Below, piece by piece: positions 8,162-13,840 of a DNA stretch of 13,840 nt. The stretch spans positions 1-13,840 of the forward strand of contig NZ_JNZP01000055.1 of assembly GCF_000725545.1 (NCBI RefSeq), read 5' to 3'. The number at the start of each line of letters is the position of its first letter. The first letter of the stretch is position 1. The translations under genes and the position numbers were made by a program. A model generated the notes under the pieces. It ran no database searches, was not told the DNA's origin, and saw nothing but the letters and a program-made list of their open reading frames with translations. The DNA comes from Streptomyces exfoliatus (GTDB lineage: Bacteria > Actinomycetota > Actinomycetes > Streptomycetales > Streptomycetaceae).

Positions 8162-8195
8162 CACTGTTCACGGTCTCTGAAATGAGGATTAATTC

Positions 8196-8495
8196 ATGTC
8201 AACGCAACGTTGGGAGCTGAGGGCGGAAGGATCGACGATTGGCGTCCTCCACCTTTTGGAGATTGATCAGCCGTGGTTCCGATGCGAATTCGCCGAATCT
8301 CATGGATGGCAACGGGTGAGAGATCTATTCGAGGCGCAGGCCGAAGCTGTTGACAGCGGTGATCAAGAGCGAATGATGCAGGCCATTGGCGCCGTAAGGA
8401 GCCTGCAGCTTGAGCTTTACTCTGCAGACTCAGGAGAGACAATTGAGCCGGTCATGATCCAAATCAGGGATGATAGAGCGAACTTCCGCTATTAG
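8196..8495 (+). CDS. Candidate immunity protein for the RHS toxin
   Basis: A 99-residue soluble protein with no signal peptide or membrane segment, rich in acidic residues and aromatic blocks: EIDQPWFRCEF near residues 27-37, then a predicted helix, then a repeat-like closing block ending in ANFRY. GAGG at 8184-8187, eight bases before ATG 8196, supports the start. It is the first gene after the toxin tip, on the same strand, 84 bases away, and shares the tip's lower GC, the standard position and character of a cognate immunity gene in polymorphic toxin systems. I recall similar small streptomycete proteins with a WF-C-F block, but cannot name the family. Its role is inferred from context; no motif proves it. 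The hairpin between the two genes raises the question of a separate promoter. Confidence 0.75.
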   Translation: MSTQRWELRAEGSTIGVLHLLEIDQPWFRCEFAESHGWQRVRDLFEAQAEAVDSGDQERMMQAIGAVRSLQLELYSADSGETIEPVMIQIRDDRANFRY

Positions 8496-8567
8496 AGGCC
8501 CTAACACAATGAGGTGGATCGGTTCTGGTGGCCGTGTCCGGTCGGTGGGTTAGGCGTTGTCCGGGCC

Positions 8568-9388
8568 ATGGGGGCTTCACCGTGGATCGTGTCGGATGAC
8601 CTGTGGGAGCGGATCGAGCCGCTCTTGCCGAAGCGGGAGAGGCGGTTCAGATACCCGGGTCGCAAGCCGGTCCCGGACCGGCAGGTGCTGTGCGGGATCC
8701 TGTTCGTGCTGCACACCGGCATCCAGTGGGAACACCTGCCCCAGGAGCTCGGGTTCGGGTCCGGCATGACGTGCTGGCGTCGACTGGACTGGAACGAGGC
8801 CGGGGTCTGGCAGCAGCTGCATGAGGTGCTGCTGGCCGAGCTGAACGCCGCCGCCCGGCTCGACTGGTCGGGGGCGGTTGTCGACTCCAGCCACGTCAGA
8901 GCGTTAAAAGGGGGCTTCAGACCGGTCCGTCGCCAGTCGACCGGGGACGGGCCGGCTCCAAGCACCACCTGATCACCGATGGTCACGGCACCCCGCTCGC
9001 GGTCATCCTCACCGGCGGCAACCGCAACGATGTCACCCAGCTCATGCCCCTGCTTGATGACGTCCCAGCCGTCCGGGGCAGGCCCGGGCGGCCCCGCCGC
9101 AAGCCGGAGTCGGTCTTCGCCGACCGCGGCTACGACCACGACATCTATCGCGACCAGGTCCGGGCCCGTCGGATCCTCCCCGTCATTGCCCGGCGCGGCA
9201 CAGCCCATGGCAGCGGCCTGGGCGCCTACCGATGGGTGGTCGAGCGCACCTTCGCCTGGCTCCACGGCTTCAAGCGACTCCGCGTCCGCTGGGAACGCCG
9301 AGCCGACATCCACGAAGCCTTCCTCAAGCTCGCGTGCTGCCTGATCACCCACCGCCAAGTGCTGTCCTTGGCCGGCCCGGCAAACTGA
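8568..9388 (+). CDS. IS5-family DDE transposase, two frames joined by -1 frameshift
   Basis: Cuts and joins IS ends with a DDE catalytic triad. The first frame, from ATG 8568 (MGASPWIVSDDLWERIEPLL), encodes the N-terminal IS5-type domain up to VDSSHVRALKGG, containing the first Asp; it alone would end at 8972. The second frame (-1) continues with TGPSPVDRGRAGSKHHLI, GGNRNDV (second Asp), and YRWVVERTFAWLH (Glu) to TGA 9386-9388. Joining at the AAAAGGGGG tract at 8906-8914 restores a normal protein of about 270 residues. IS5-group elements commonly use programmed frameshifting here, so it may still be active as a protein; a true one-base deletion in the G run cannot be excluded. A GTG at 8514 is an alternative start with less family support. 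Confidence 0.85.
8904..8915 (+). promoter_or_regulatory. Probable -1 frameshift site in the transposase
   Basis: Reading frame TTA AAA GGG GGC in the first frame; stepping back one base in the A4G5 run gives GGG CTT CAG ACC GGT in the second frame and a continuous transposase. Not a textbook heptamer, but a long homopolymer junction at the exact point where the frames meet. Confidence 0.5.
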
Positions 9389-9886
9389 TCGCAGCTGGAG
9401 ACCGCGCTGGACCGGCTCGCCCACACGCCCCTGTGCTGGGCCCACTACGACTACGGCCTGCCAAACGCCTTCCCCGCCGGCGTCATCGACTGGCAGCACC
9501 ACGGCCTCGCCCCGGTCGGCTACGACACCTACCCCGCCCTGGAGATCATCGCCTTCAAGGGCGGCACCAAGGGCTACTACGCCACCCCCGCCCAGCGCGA
9601 GCGATACGTGGCCGCGCTCGACGAAGCCGCCCTGCACGTCCTCGGGAGCCGGCCGAGTCGGCACCTGGGCGACTTCCTGCTCATCAAGGCGCTGTTCTTC
9701 CTCGCGCTCATGAAGCCGGCCGACCTCACGAACACCGACAAGGTCACCAAGTGGAACTACCGCCGCACCCTGTTCATGATGGGAGTCGAGCAGTATGAGC
9801 GCACCGGCCGTATCGACACCGCCGCCTTCCCCAGCCTCGACGACTTCGCCGCTCAGCCTGAGCACTGCCGTACCGGCGGTGCGTGA
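9389..9886 (+). pseudogene. Phosphotransferase (APH/choline-kinase-like) missing its N-lobe
   Basis: The remaining 165 residues are the C-lobe of an aminoglycoside-phosphotransferase-fold kinase, which transfers ATP phosphate to small hydroxyl substrates. HYDYGLPN fits the HxDxxxxN catalytic loop, with its Asp as base and Asn as metal ligand; VIDWQHHG supplies the second metal-binding Asp. The helical tail (GDFLLIKALFFLALMKPAD, WNYRRTLF) is typical. The ATP-binding N-lobe and its conserved Lys are absent: sequence upstream is transposase, and no start fits before GTG 9608, which would even exclude the catalytic loop. The gene was probably truncated by the IS event. It overlaps the next gene by eight bases, so it was likely the first or an early gene of the cassette. 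The true substrate is unknown; it is not necessarily a resistance gene. Confidence 0.75.
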
Positions 9887-10895
9887 CCGCGACTACCTCC
9901 TCGACCGCGCGGGCGTCGTCTTCAAGGTCATCGGCGACGTCCACCCGCCCACCCACTACCTCGGGTACGTGAAGTACTACCCGGACGACAAGGGCGACCG
10001 GCAGTTATTCGGGCGCACCTACCGGCAGAACACGATCGTCTCCAAAGCTTTCGGCATCCTCGCCGACCGGCCCGAGTGCTACCTCTACTCCGACACGATC
10101 GGCTGCGTCATCACCGGCGTGCCCCGCCAGGACGTCACCCGGCACTACTCCTGCCGCCACGCCCTGACCGTCCTACACCAAGCGCCCGAGCTCCTCGGCG
10201 ACTCCGCCGTCGCCCGGGACCTGAAGGCCATCATCGACCGCGTCGTCGACCTCGGCGCCACGGACCTGCTCGGCGTGACCGGCTCGTTCCTCGTCGGCTG
10301 CTTCAACGCGCGCTCCGACATCGACCTCGTCTGCTACGGGCCCCGCGGCTACGAAGCCGCCCGCGAACTCTTCTCCGACCGTACGCTCATCCGCCCGTAC
10401 GAAGGCGACGCGCTGACCCGGCTCTACCTGCGCCGCGCCAAGTACATGACGGGCAGCTCCTTCGACGTCCTGATGCGGCAGGAGACCCGCAAACTGCAGG
10501 GACTCACCGCAAGGGCCGACGCGCACATCAACTGCGAGCCCCTGCGCGAGGACGGCGACCACACCTTCACCGACGTCACCACGAAGGAGGTCGGGGCCAT
10601 CAGTGTCGTCGCCACCATCACCGACGACACCCAGGGCCTGGCCACGCCGGCGCTGTACGGCATCGGCGTGGACACCGTCATCCACTCCACCGTCGACGAC
10701 CCCGAGATCTTCGCCCGCCGCATCACCCACATGCGCTCCTACCTGGGCGCCTACACCGGGGCGTTCCGTACGGGCGACGCCGTCTACCTGTCGGGCAAGC
10801 TCGTCCACACCAAGGACGGGCCCCGCTCCGGCTTCGGCATCGAGCTCACCCCCTGGACCGCCGCCGAGTCCTACCTCGCAACCCTCGCCCGATGA
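9879..10895 (+). CDS. Pol beta-type nucleotidyltransferase, archaeal-like family
   Basis: A 338-residue predicted nucleotidyltransferase that would transfer an NMP group to an unknown acceptor. The centre has TGSFLVGCFNARSDIDLVCYG, the GS...DxD signature of the pol beta superfamily, whose two Asp bind metals. The N-terminal third (RDRDYL, VIGDVHPPTHYLGYVKY) and the C-terminal third (VVATITDDTQGLATPALYGI, then a SG-K segment) match my memory of a family best known from archaea, where HP...Y-KY and the C-terminal beta domain flank the transferase core. GTG 9879 overlaps the kinase stop by eight bases, fitting translational coupling; no clear ribosome binding site precedes it. ATG 9795 with GGGAG is an alternative, but its first 28 residues are low-complexity and overlap the conserved kinase tail. 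A methyltransferase gene follows after 27 bases. Confidence 0.82.
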   Translation: MRDRDYLLDRAGVVFKVIGDVHPPTHYLGYVKYYPDDKGDRQLFGRTYRQNTIVSKAFGILADRPECYLYSDTIGCVITGVPRQDVTRHYSCRHALTVLHQAPELLGDSAVARDLKAIIDRVVDLGATDLLGVTGSFLVGCFNARSDIDLVCYGPRGYEAARELFSDRTLIRPYEGDALTRLYLRRAKYMTGSSFDVLMRQETRKLQGLTARADAHINCEPLREDGDHTFTDVTTKEVGAISVVATITDDTQGLATPALYGIGVDTVIHSTVDDPEIFARRITHMRSYLGAYTGAFRTGDAVYLSGKLVHTKDGPRSGFGIELTPWTAAESYLATLAR

Positions 10896-10922
10896 CCCAT
10901 CCCCTGTGCAGGAAGGCCCGAC

Positions 10923-11741
10923 GTGACAGCCAACCCGCCCGCGCTGTTCGCATCGGCAGCGGAGTACTACGTCCGCTTCCGCCCCTGGTACCCCGAAGAA
11001 CTCTTCGCGCTCCTGGCTGACAGGTTCAACCTCGACGGCACCCAGACGGCCATGGACCTGGGCTGCGGCCCGGGCATGTCCGCCCTGCCGCTGTCGCCGC
11101 ACGTCGGCCGCCTCTACGCCATCGACCCCGAGCCCGGGATGCTCGCCGCCGGCGCCCGCCTCGCCGCCGAGCGGAACGTCACGAACATCGAGTGGGTCAA
11201 CAGCGACTCCACCCAGATCACCACCCTGGGCCTGCCCCCGATCGACCTGTGCGTCATGGCCAAGTCGTTCCACTGGTTCGACCGGCCCCGCGTCCTGGCC
11301 GACCTCGACACGCTCATCACCGCCGGCGGCGGCATCGTCATCGCCTCCGCCGGTCCGCCGGGCACCACGCCCCTGCCCGCCTGGGCGCCCGTCATCGCCC
11401 AGGTCCGCACCACCTACCTCGGGCCCGTACGCCGCGCCGGCACCGGCACCTACCCCGAACCCGAAGACCGCTTTACCGACACCCTGCGCAGCTCCCCGTT
11501 CTCCCGTGTGGAGTTCACGTCCCTGGACCAGCACGTGACGCGCGACCTCGACCAGCTCGTCGGACTCCAGCTGTCCAACTCCTACTCCACCCCCGCCCTC
11601 CTCGGAGACCGTCTGGACGCGTTCACCCGCGACCTGCGCCGCGCCCTCCTCGACCACGACCCTTCGGGCCTCTACGACGAGGTGATCCGCACCGAAGTCC
11701 TCATCGCCACCCGCCCCGACCGAAGGAGCACCACCCCGTGA
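10923..11741 (+). CDS. Class I SAM-dependent methyltransferase (first of a pair)
   Basis: A 272-residue Methyltransf_11-type enzyme. DLGCGPG at residues 45-51 is the SAM-binding motif I; YAIDPEP follows as the acidic strand-2 motif; KSFHWF marks the post-motif region of type-11 enzymes. The start has YVRFRPWYPEEL, typical of this subfamily. The acceptor is unknown. GTG 10923 follows AGGAAGG (10910-10916) at a six-base spacing. The stop overlaps the next start in GTGA, so both are translated together. It is clearly paralogous to the next gene (same length of core, GLPPIDLC versus GLPPLHLC, VLADLD in both). Substrate may be shared or sequential. Confidence 0.85.
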   Translation: MTANPPALFASAAEYYVRFRPWYPEELFALLADRFNLDGTQTAMDLGCGPGMSALPLSPHVGRLYAIDPEPGMLAAGARLAAERNVTNIEWVNSDSTQITTLGLPPIDLCVMAKSFHWFDRPRVLADLDTLITAGGGIVIASAGPPGTTPLPAWAPVIAQVRTTYLGPVRRAGTGTYPEPEDRFTDTLRSSPFSRVEFTSLDQHVTRDLDQLVGLQLSNSYSTPALLGDRLDAFTRDLRRALLDHDPSGLYDEVIRTEVLIATRPDRRSTTP

Positions 11742-12520
11742 CGACGTTCGCCTCCGCCGCGCACCACTACGCCGCCTTCCGCCCCCGCTACCCCGAGGAG
11801 TTCTTCACGCTCCTCACCGACCGCTTCGGTCTCAACGGGACTCAGACGGTTCTCGACCTCGGCTGCGGACCAGGCACCATCACCGTCCCCCTCGCCTCAC
11901 GAGCCGGCCACATCTACGCGGTCGACGTCGAACCGGCCATGATCAGCGAGGGCCGCAAGGCCGCCGCCGCGCAGGGCATCGGCAACGTCACCTGGGCGTG
12001 CGGCGACGCCGCCGGTCTCACCGGCATGGGCCTGCCCCCGCTCCACCTGTGCACGATGGGCAAGTCCTTCCAGTGGGTGAGTCAGGACCAGGTCCTGGCC
12101 GACCTCGACAGGCTCATCCGCCCGAGGGGCGGGATCGCCCTCGTCTCCACCGGCCCCCGGGCCAGCACGGTCAGGCCGGCGTGGCTCGACATCATCGAGA
12201 ACGTCTGCACCGACGTCATCGGCCCCGACTACCGCCAGGAGCACGGACCCGTCGCCCACCCCGCCGAAGGCCGGGACGACGCACTGCGCCGGTCCGCCTT
12301 CTCCCTCATCGAGACCGCCCGCTGGGACCAGACCTTCACCCGCACCCTGGACGAGCTCGTCGGCCTGCAGTCCTCCTTCTCCTACTCCAGCCCCGCCGTC
12401 CTCGGCACCCGGCAGGCCGCCTTCGAAGAACGCCTGCGCCGTGAACTCACCGCGTTCAGCCCGAACGGCACCTTCGAGAACACCGTCCCTATCGAAGCCG
12501 TCATCGCCACCAGGCCGTAG
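11738..12520 (+). CDS. Class I SAM-dependent methyltransferase (second of a pair)
   Basis: A 260-residue paralogue of the preceding enzyme. DLGCGPG lies at residues 40-46, YAVDVEPAM provides the strand-2 acidic residue, and KSFQWV replaces the KSFHWF of the first copy. The first residues, FASAAHHYAAFRPRYPEE, align with the N-terminus of the first copy. GTG 11738 overlaps the upstream TGA in GTGA, with GGAG at 11725-11728. It ends with a hairpin cluster 23 bases downstream, so it is the last gene of the operon. The exchanged residues around the active-site segment suggest different acceptors or positions rather than plain redundancy; that is inference. Confidence 0.85.
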   Translation: MTTFASAAHHYAAFRPRYPEEFFTLLTDRFGLNGTQTVLDLGCGPGTITVPLASRAGHIYAVDVEPAMISEGRKAAAAQGIGNVTWACGDAAGLTGMGLPPLHLCTMGKSFQWVSQDQVLADLDRLIRPRGGIALVSTGPRASTVRPAWLDIIENVCTDVIGPDYRQEHGPVAHPAEGRDDALRRSAFSLIETARWDQTFTRTLDELVGLQSSFSYSSPAVLGTRQAAFEERLRRELTAFSPNGTFENTVPIEAVIATRP

Positions 12521-12542
12521 CCGTCCATCCGCTTGAAGCACC

Positions 12543-12590
12543 GCCGGCCTGCCCCCGCCGCCCTTGCGGCACACGACTCGGCAGGCCGGC
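12543..12590 (+). terminator. Hairpin after the methyltransferase operon
   Basis: GCCGGCCTGCC (12543-12553) pairs perfectly with GGCAGGCCGGC (12580-12590); the 26-base loop holds a second small hairpin, GCCGC/GCGGC at 12557-12561 and 12566-12570. It starts 23 bases after the stop. No T tract. Likely the operon terminator. Confidence 0.65.
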
Positions 12591-12706
12591 CCGCGGCGTG
12601 GCGCGGCCGGTGTGCCACGCTGAAGGGGCCCGGTGGGGTCGCGCCCGTGAAGCCGACGCCACCCCGCCGGGCACCGGTATCCCGATCAGCGCAGGAAGGC
12701 CCCGCC

Positions 12707-12955
12707 GTGGACAGCACCGGTCTCGAGGGCAAGGACGTCGAGTACGAGGTCGTGCTCCGCTTCCATCCGGGCGGGCCGGCCATCCTCGGTGTGTGGTCCG
12801 CGCCCGAGGTGGCCGACGCGAAGTTCCTGGAGTGGCTTGGGGCGCATGGACAGCCCGGCGCCGTCCTCGCCCTGACCGCCACCATCGGCGGCGAGAGGCG
12901 CCCGGTGAAGAGCTGGACTCACGAGGGCGGTCTGCAGGTGGCCAAAGCGGCCTGA
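12707..12955 (+). CDS. Small hypothetical protein
   Basis: An 82-residue protein beginning at GTG 12707, with AGGAAGG at 12693-12699 seven bases upstream. It reads as a single soluble alpha/beta domain: an opening strand (EYEVVLRFHPGG), an aromatic segment (ILGVWSAPEVADAKFLEWL), a second strand (VLALTATIGGERRPVKSW) and a short tail. No signal peptide, metal motif or known domain is seen. Third codon positions are almost all G or C, as expected of a real gene here. I do not recognise a family function. It lies between two strong hairpins, so it is probably its own small transcription unit. The frame is also open upstream to 12533, but without a ribosome binding site. Confidence 0.72.
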   Translation: MDSTGLEGKDVEYEVVLRFHPGGPAILGVWSAPEVADAKFLEWLGAHGQPGAVLALTATIGGERRPVKSWTHEGGLQVAKAA

Positions 12956-12965
12956 CCCGCGTGCG

Positions 12966-12989
12966 GGGACGGCCCGAATCGTCCGTCCC
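12966..12989 (+). terminator. Hairpin after the small hypothetical gene
   Basis: GGGACGG (12966-12972) pairs with CCGTCCC (12983-12989), with a ten-base loop, 10 bases after the stop. Together with the palindrome just downstream it probably ends the transcript. Confidence 0.5.
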
Positions 12990-12991
12990 GT

Positions 12992-13011
12992 GCCCTGGCC
13001 CGGGCCAGGGC
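12992..13011. repeat. Perfect 20-bp palindrome
   Basis: GCCCTGGCCCGGGCCAGGGC is its own reverse complement with no loop. As RNA it would fold as part of the terminator cluster; as DNA it would suit a dimeric binding protein. It lies two bases after the preceding hairpin. Confidence 0.6.
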
Positions 13012-13024
13012 CGTTGAAGACGGT

Positions 13025-13213
13025 GTGGACCATGACACCGACCCTGTGACGGGCACCTACTCCGACGAGCCTCGCCTCGCTCTGCTGACCGCCACGGAGG
13101 CCCGCGAGACGGTCGAGCTGCTCCAGGATCTGGAGCAGCTCGACCCGGCCGGGCGCGGCCGGGCGGCCGGGCAGCTCGCCGCCGACCTCGCCCGTCGCCT
13201 GTCCGCCCCGTAG
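13025..13213 (+). CDS. Possible small hypothetical protein
   Basis: A 62-residue frame from GTG 13025 to TAG 13211-13213. The C-terminal two thirds, with LLTATEARETVELLQDLEQL and GQLAADLARRL, would form two amphipathic helices rich in Leu, Glu and Ala and look like real protein. The first dozen residues are weak, and no good ribosome binding site precedes GTG 13025 or the in-frame GTG 13046. Role unknown; it starts 14 bases after the palindrome. Confidence 0.45.
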   Translation: MDHDTDPVTGTYSDEPRLALLTATEARETVELLQDLEQLDPAGRGRAAGQLAADLARRLSAP

Positions 13214-13332
13214 CCGGAGCCGTTGCGCCACGGCGGCCACCGGTGTTGGACAGAGTCTTCGGAATCCCTCCGGCCTGGCGGCCCGTGCCGCGCTGCTGGA
13301 CGGCACCTACTGGGAGGTCGCCGGCCGGGTCC

Positions 13333-13512
13333 CCGACGCATCGCGTTGACCGCCGCCCGCAGGTCGAGCAGGGAGGCCGGTTCGGGCTCCGGCTCCAGGA
13401 CGGCGAAGTCCCGCCGTCTGCCGTCGACGAAGACAATCTGCGCGTTCCGGGCGACGTCCTCGTCGCGGACCTCGAACCCGTCGGCGCGGACGCCGCCGAC
13501 GACGAGTGACAC
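13333..13512 (-). other. Possible minus-strand coding fragment
   Basis: On the minus strand from GTG 13512-13510 the frame reads VVGGVRADGFEVRDEDVARN, then IVFVDGRRRDFAVLEPEPEP, then a Leu/Ala helix, to about 13333, after which it turns into Arg/Pro-rich noise. By eye about 95% of its third codon positions over 44 codons are G or C, against about 83% for the plus-strand frame in the same place, which favours the minus strand. Only a weak ribosome binding site is present. The fragment may be a decayed gene; family not recognised. Confidence 0.3.
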
Positions 13513-13653
13513 CACACCTGAGCGGCGGCCGGCCGGCATTCGGGGCGACGCTCTTCCCGTTCGCTCGCCACCAAATTAATGGGCTGCGGCGGTACTTCTT
13601 CCAGCTCCCCGACCTGCCCGGCGGGCTGCGGCCCCTGCGCGCCAAAGCGCCTG

Positions 13654-13684
13654 CGCCCCGTCGCCGCGGTTCGGTGACGGGGCG
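13654..13684. terminator. Hairpin between convergent units, next to the tectonin gene
   Basis: CGCCCCGTCGCC (13654-13665) pairs with GGTGACGGGGCG (13673-13684), 12 pairs with one G-T wobble on the plus-strand RNA (an A-C mismatch on the minus-strand RNA). It lies 21 bases beyond the stop of the minus-strand tectonin gene and is probably its terminator, perhaps in both directions. Confidence 0.55.
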
Positions 13685-13705
13685 ACGAGGCGGAGACTGA
13701 CTCAG

Positions 13706-13840
13706 CTAGGGCTGGTCGCCGATGTAGCGGTAGATCTCGGAGTTGGCGTTGACGCCCCAGACGGTGCCGTCGGCCGCCGCGCTGATGTCGGTCAGACCGC
13801 CGGGGACGCCGTGCCACGGCGTGGCGTCGTCGTTGGTGAA
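13706..13840 (-). CDS. Tectonin/beta-propeller lectin-like protein, C-terminal end
   Basis: The minus strand is open from the window edge to TAG at 13708-13706, giving the last 44 residues of a protein that starts outside. It reads W-H-G-VPGGLTDISAAADGTVWGVNANSEIYRY and ends GDQP. The block W-x-VPG-L-x-IS...DGTVWGVN-x-N-x-IYRY is the hallmark of a tectonin (TECPR-type) propeller blade, found in lectins and in secreted bacterial proteins that bind glycans or surfaces. It is the final blade. Catalytic domains, signal peptide and length cannot be judged. It is convergent with the plus-strand genes. Too short to be seen by a length-filtered gene finder. Confidence 0.8.
   Translation of the reverse strand, partial: FTNDDATPWHGVPGGLTDISAAADGTVWGVNANSEIYRYIGDQP

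Larger units (their letters stand above)
8496..9388 (+). mobile_element. IS5-family insertion sequence, right end apparently lost
   Basis: The left end lies at about 8496, directly after the immunity stop codon, with the sequence AGGCCCTAACACA as a likely terminal repeat. The transposase fills the rest. I looked for the expected reverse-complement terminus after the transposase stop and found no convincing copy: the DNA passes straight into the phosphotransferase remnant. Best near-match at 9432-9445 is 10 of 14 bases and lies in conserved coding sequence, so I do not accept it. The element probably lost its right end in a deletion or recombination that also removed the front of the neighbour. 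Boundaries are approximate. Confidence 0.65.
13214..13705. other. Unassigned stretch between small gene and tectonin end
   Basis: No convincing gene fills this stretch. Short fragments look protein-like in several frames (plus strand near 13272-13348 and 13543-13650; minus strand 13333-13512), suggesting decayed genes. A local AT-rich patch sits at 13573-13580. A hairpin lies at its right end. Confidence 0.35.

Noticed and set aside
9432..9445. Possible IS right terminal repeat (10 of 14 bases match)
   Set aside because: It sits in the conserved catalytic-loop coding sequence of the kinase, so the match is probably chance.
8501..9865. Long minus-strand open frame of 454 codons
   Set aside because: It lies opposite the transposase and the kinase remnant, both with clear family motifs on the plus strand; its protein is a low-complexity Gly/Val/Ala-rich shadow.
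9795..9878. Upstream ATG 9795 as start of the nucleotidyltransferase
   Set aside because: It has GGGAG before it, but adds a low-complexity N-terminus and overlaps the conserved kinase tail by 92 bases; kept only as an alternative.
10173..11657. Long minus-strand open frame of 494 codons
   Set aside because: Antisense to the nucleotidyltransferase and first methyltransferase; composed of Val-Gly-Asp runs typical of shadows in GC-rich DNA.
12501..13817. Minus-strand open frame of 438 codons
   Set aside because: Arg/Pro/Ser-rich noise that crosses the small genes, the hairpins and the tectonin gene, which uses a different minus frame.

Overview
The window looks like a Streptomyces (or close actinomycete) chromosome: high GC with strongly GC-rich third codon positions in most genes, frequent GTG starts with purine-rich ribosome binding sites, a Ku protein with a Lys-rich tail, an IS5-type transposase, and rare TTA codons concentrated in one gene. 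It reads as accessory, rearranged DNA: several genes are broken, cut by an insertion sequence or at the window edge, and GC content changes along the window.

Layout. (1) 2-352: the C-terminal end of a Ku DNA end-joining protein. (2) 385-1117: two decayed small genes, each readable only by crossing frameshifts. (3) 1394-2302: a secreted FG-GAP/VCBS-like repeat protein, followed directly by an intrinsic terminator with a T tract. (4) 2526-8111: the dominant gene, a 1861-residue RHS/YD-repeat polymorphic toxin. It has a lipoprotein-like signal peptide, a lower-GC N-terminal third with six TTA codons (codons 2 and 3 both TTA), a long YD-repeat shell, the RHS core ending in DPSGL, and a C-terminal domain with the R-S-E pattern of ADP-ribosyltransferase-fold toxins. 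(5) 8196-8495: a 99-residue candidate immunity protein, separated from the toxin by a perfect 13-bp hairpin. (6) 8496-9388: an IS5-family element whose transposase needs a -1 frameshift. It abuts an aminoglycoside-phosphotransferase-like gene that has lost its N-lobe (9389-9886). (7) 9879-12520: a tight, partly overlapping operon of a DNA polymerase beta-type nucleotidyltransferase resembling an archaeal family, and two tandem paralogous SAM methyltransferases. With the kinase remnant this looks like a small-molecule or nucleotide-modifying cassette of unknown product. (8) 12707-13213: two small hypothetical genes with strong hairpins around them. (9) 13214-13705: mostly unassigned, with a possible minus-strand coding fragment. 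(10) 13706-13840: the C-terminal end of a minus-strand tectonin/beta-propeller lectin-like gene running off the window.

How they work together. The clearest system is the RHS toxin with its immunity gene, possibly under developmental (bldA) control, with the FG-GAP protein as a possible surface partner. The second is the kinase/nucleotidyltransferase/methyltransferase cassette, whose first gene appears to have been cut by the IS event. No database search was possible. Family names rest on motifs and recalled family patterns; counts and distances were done by eye.
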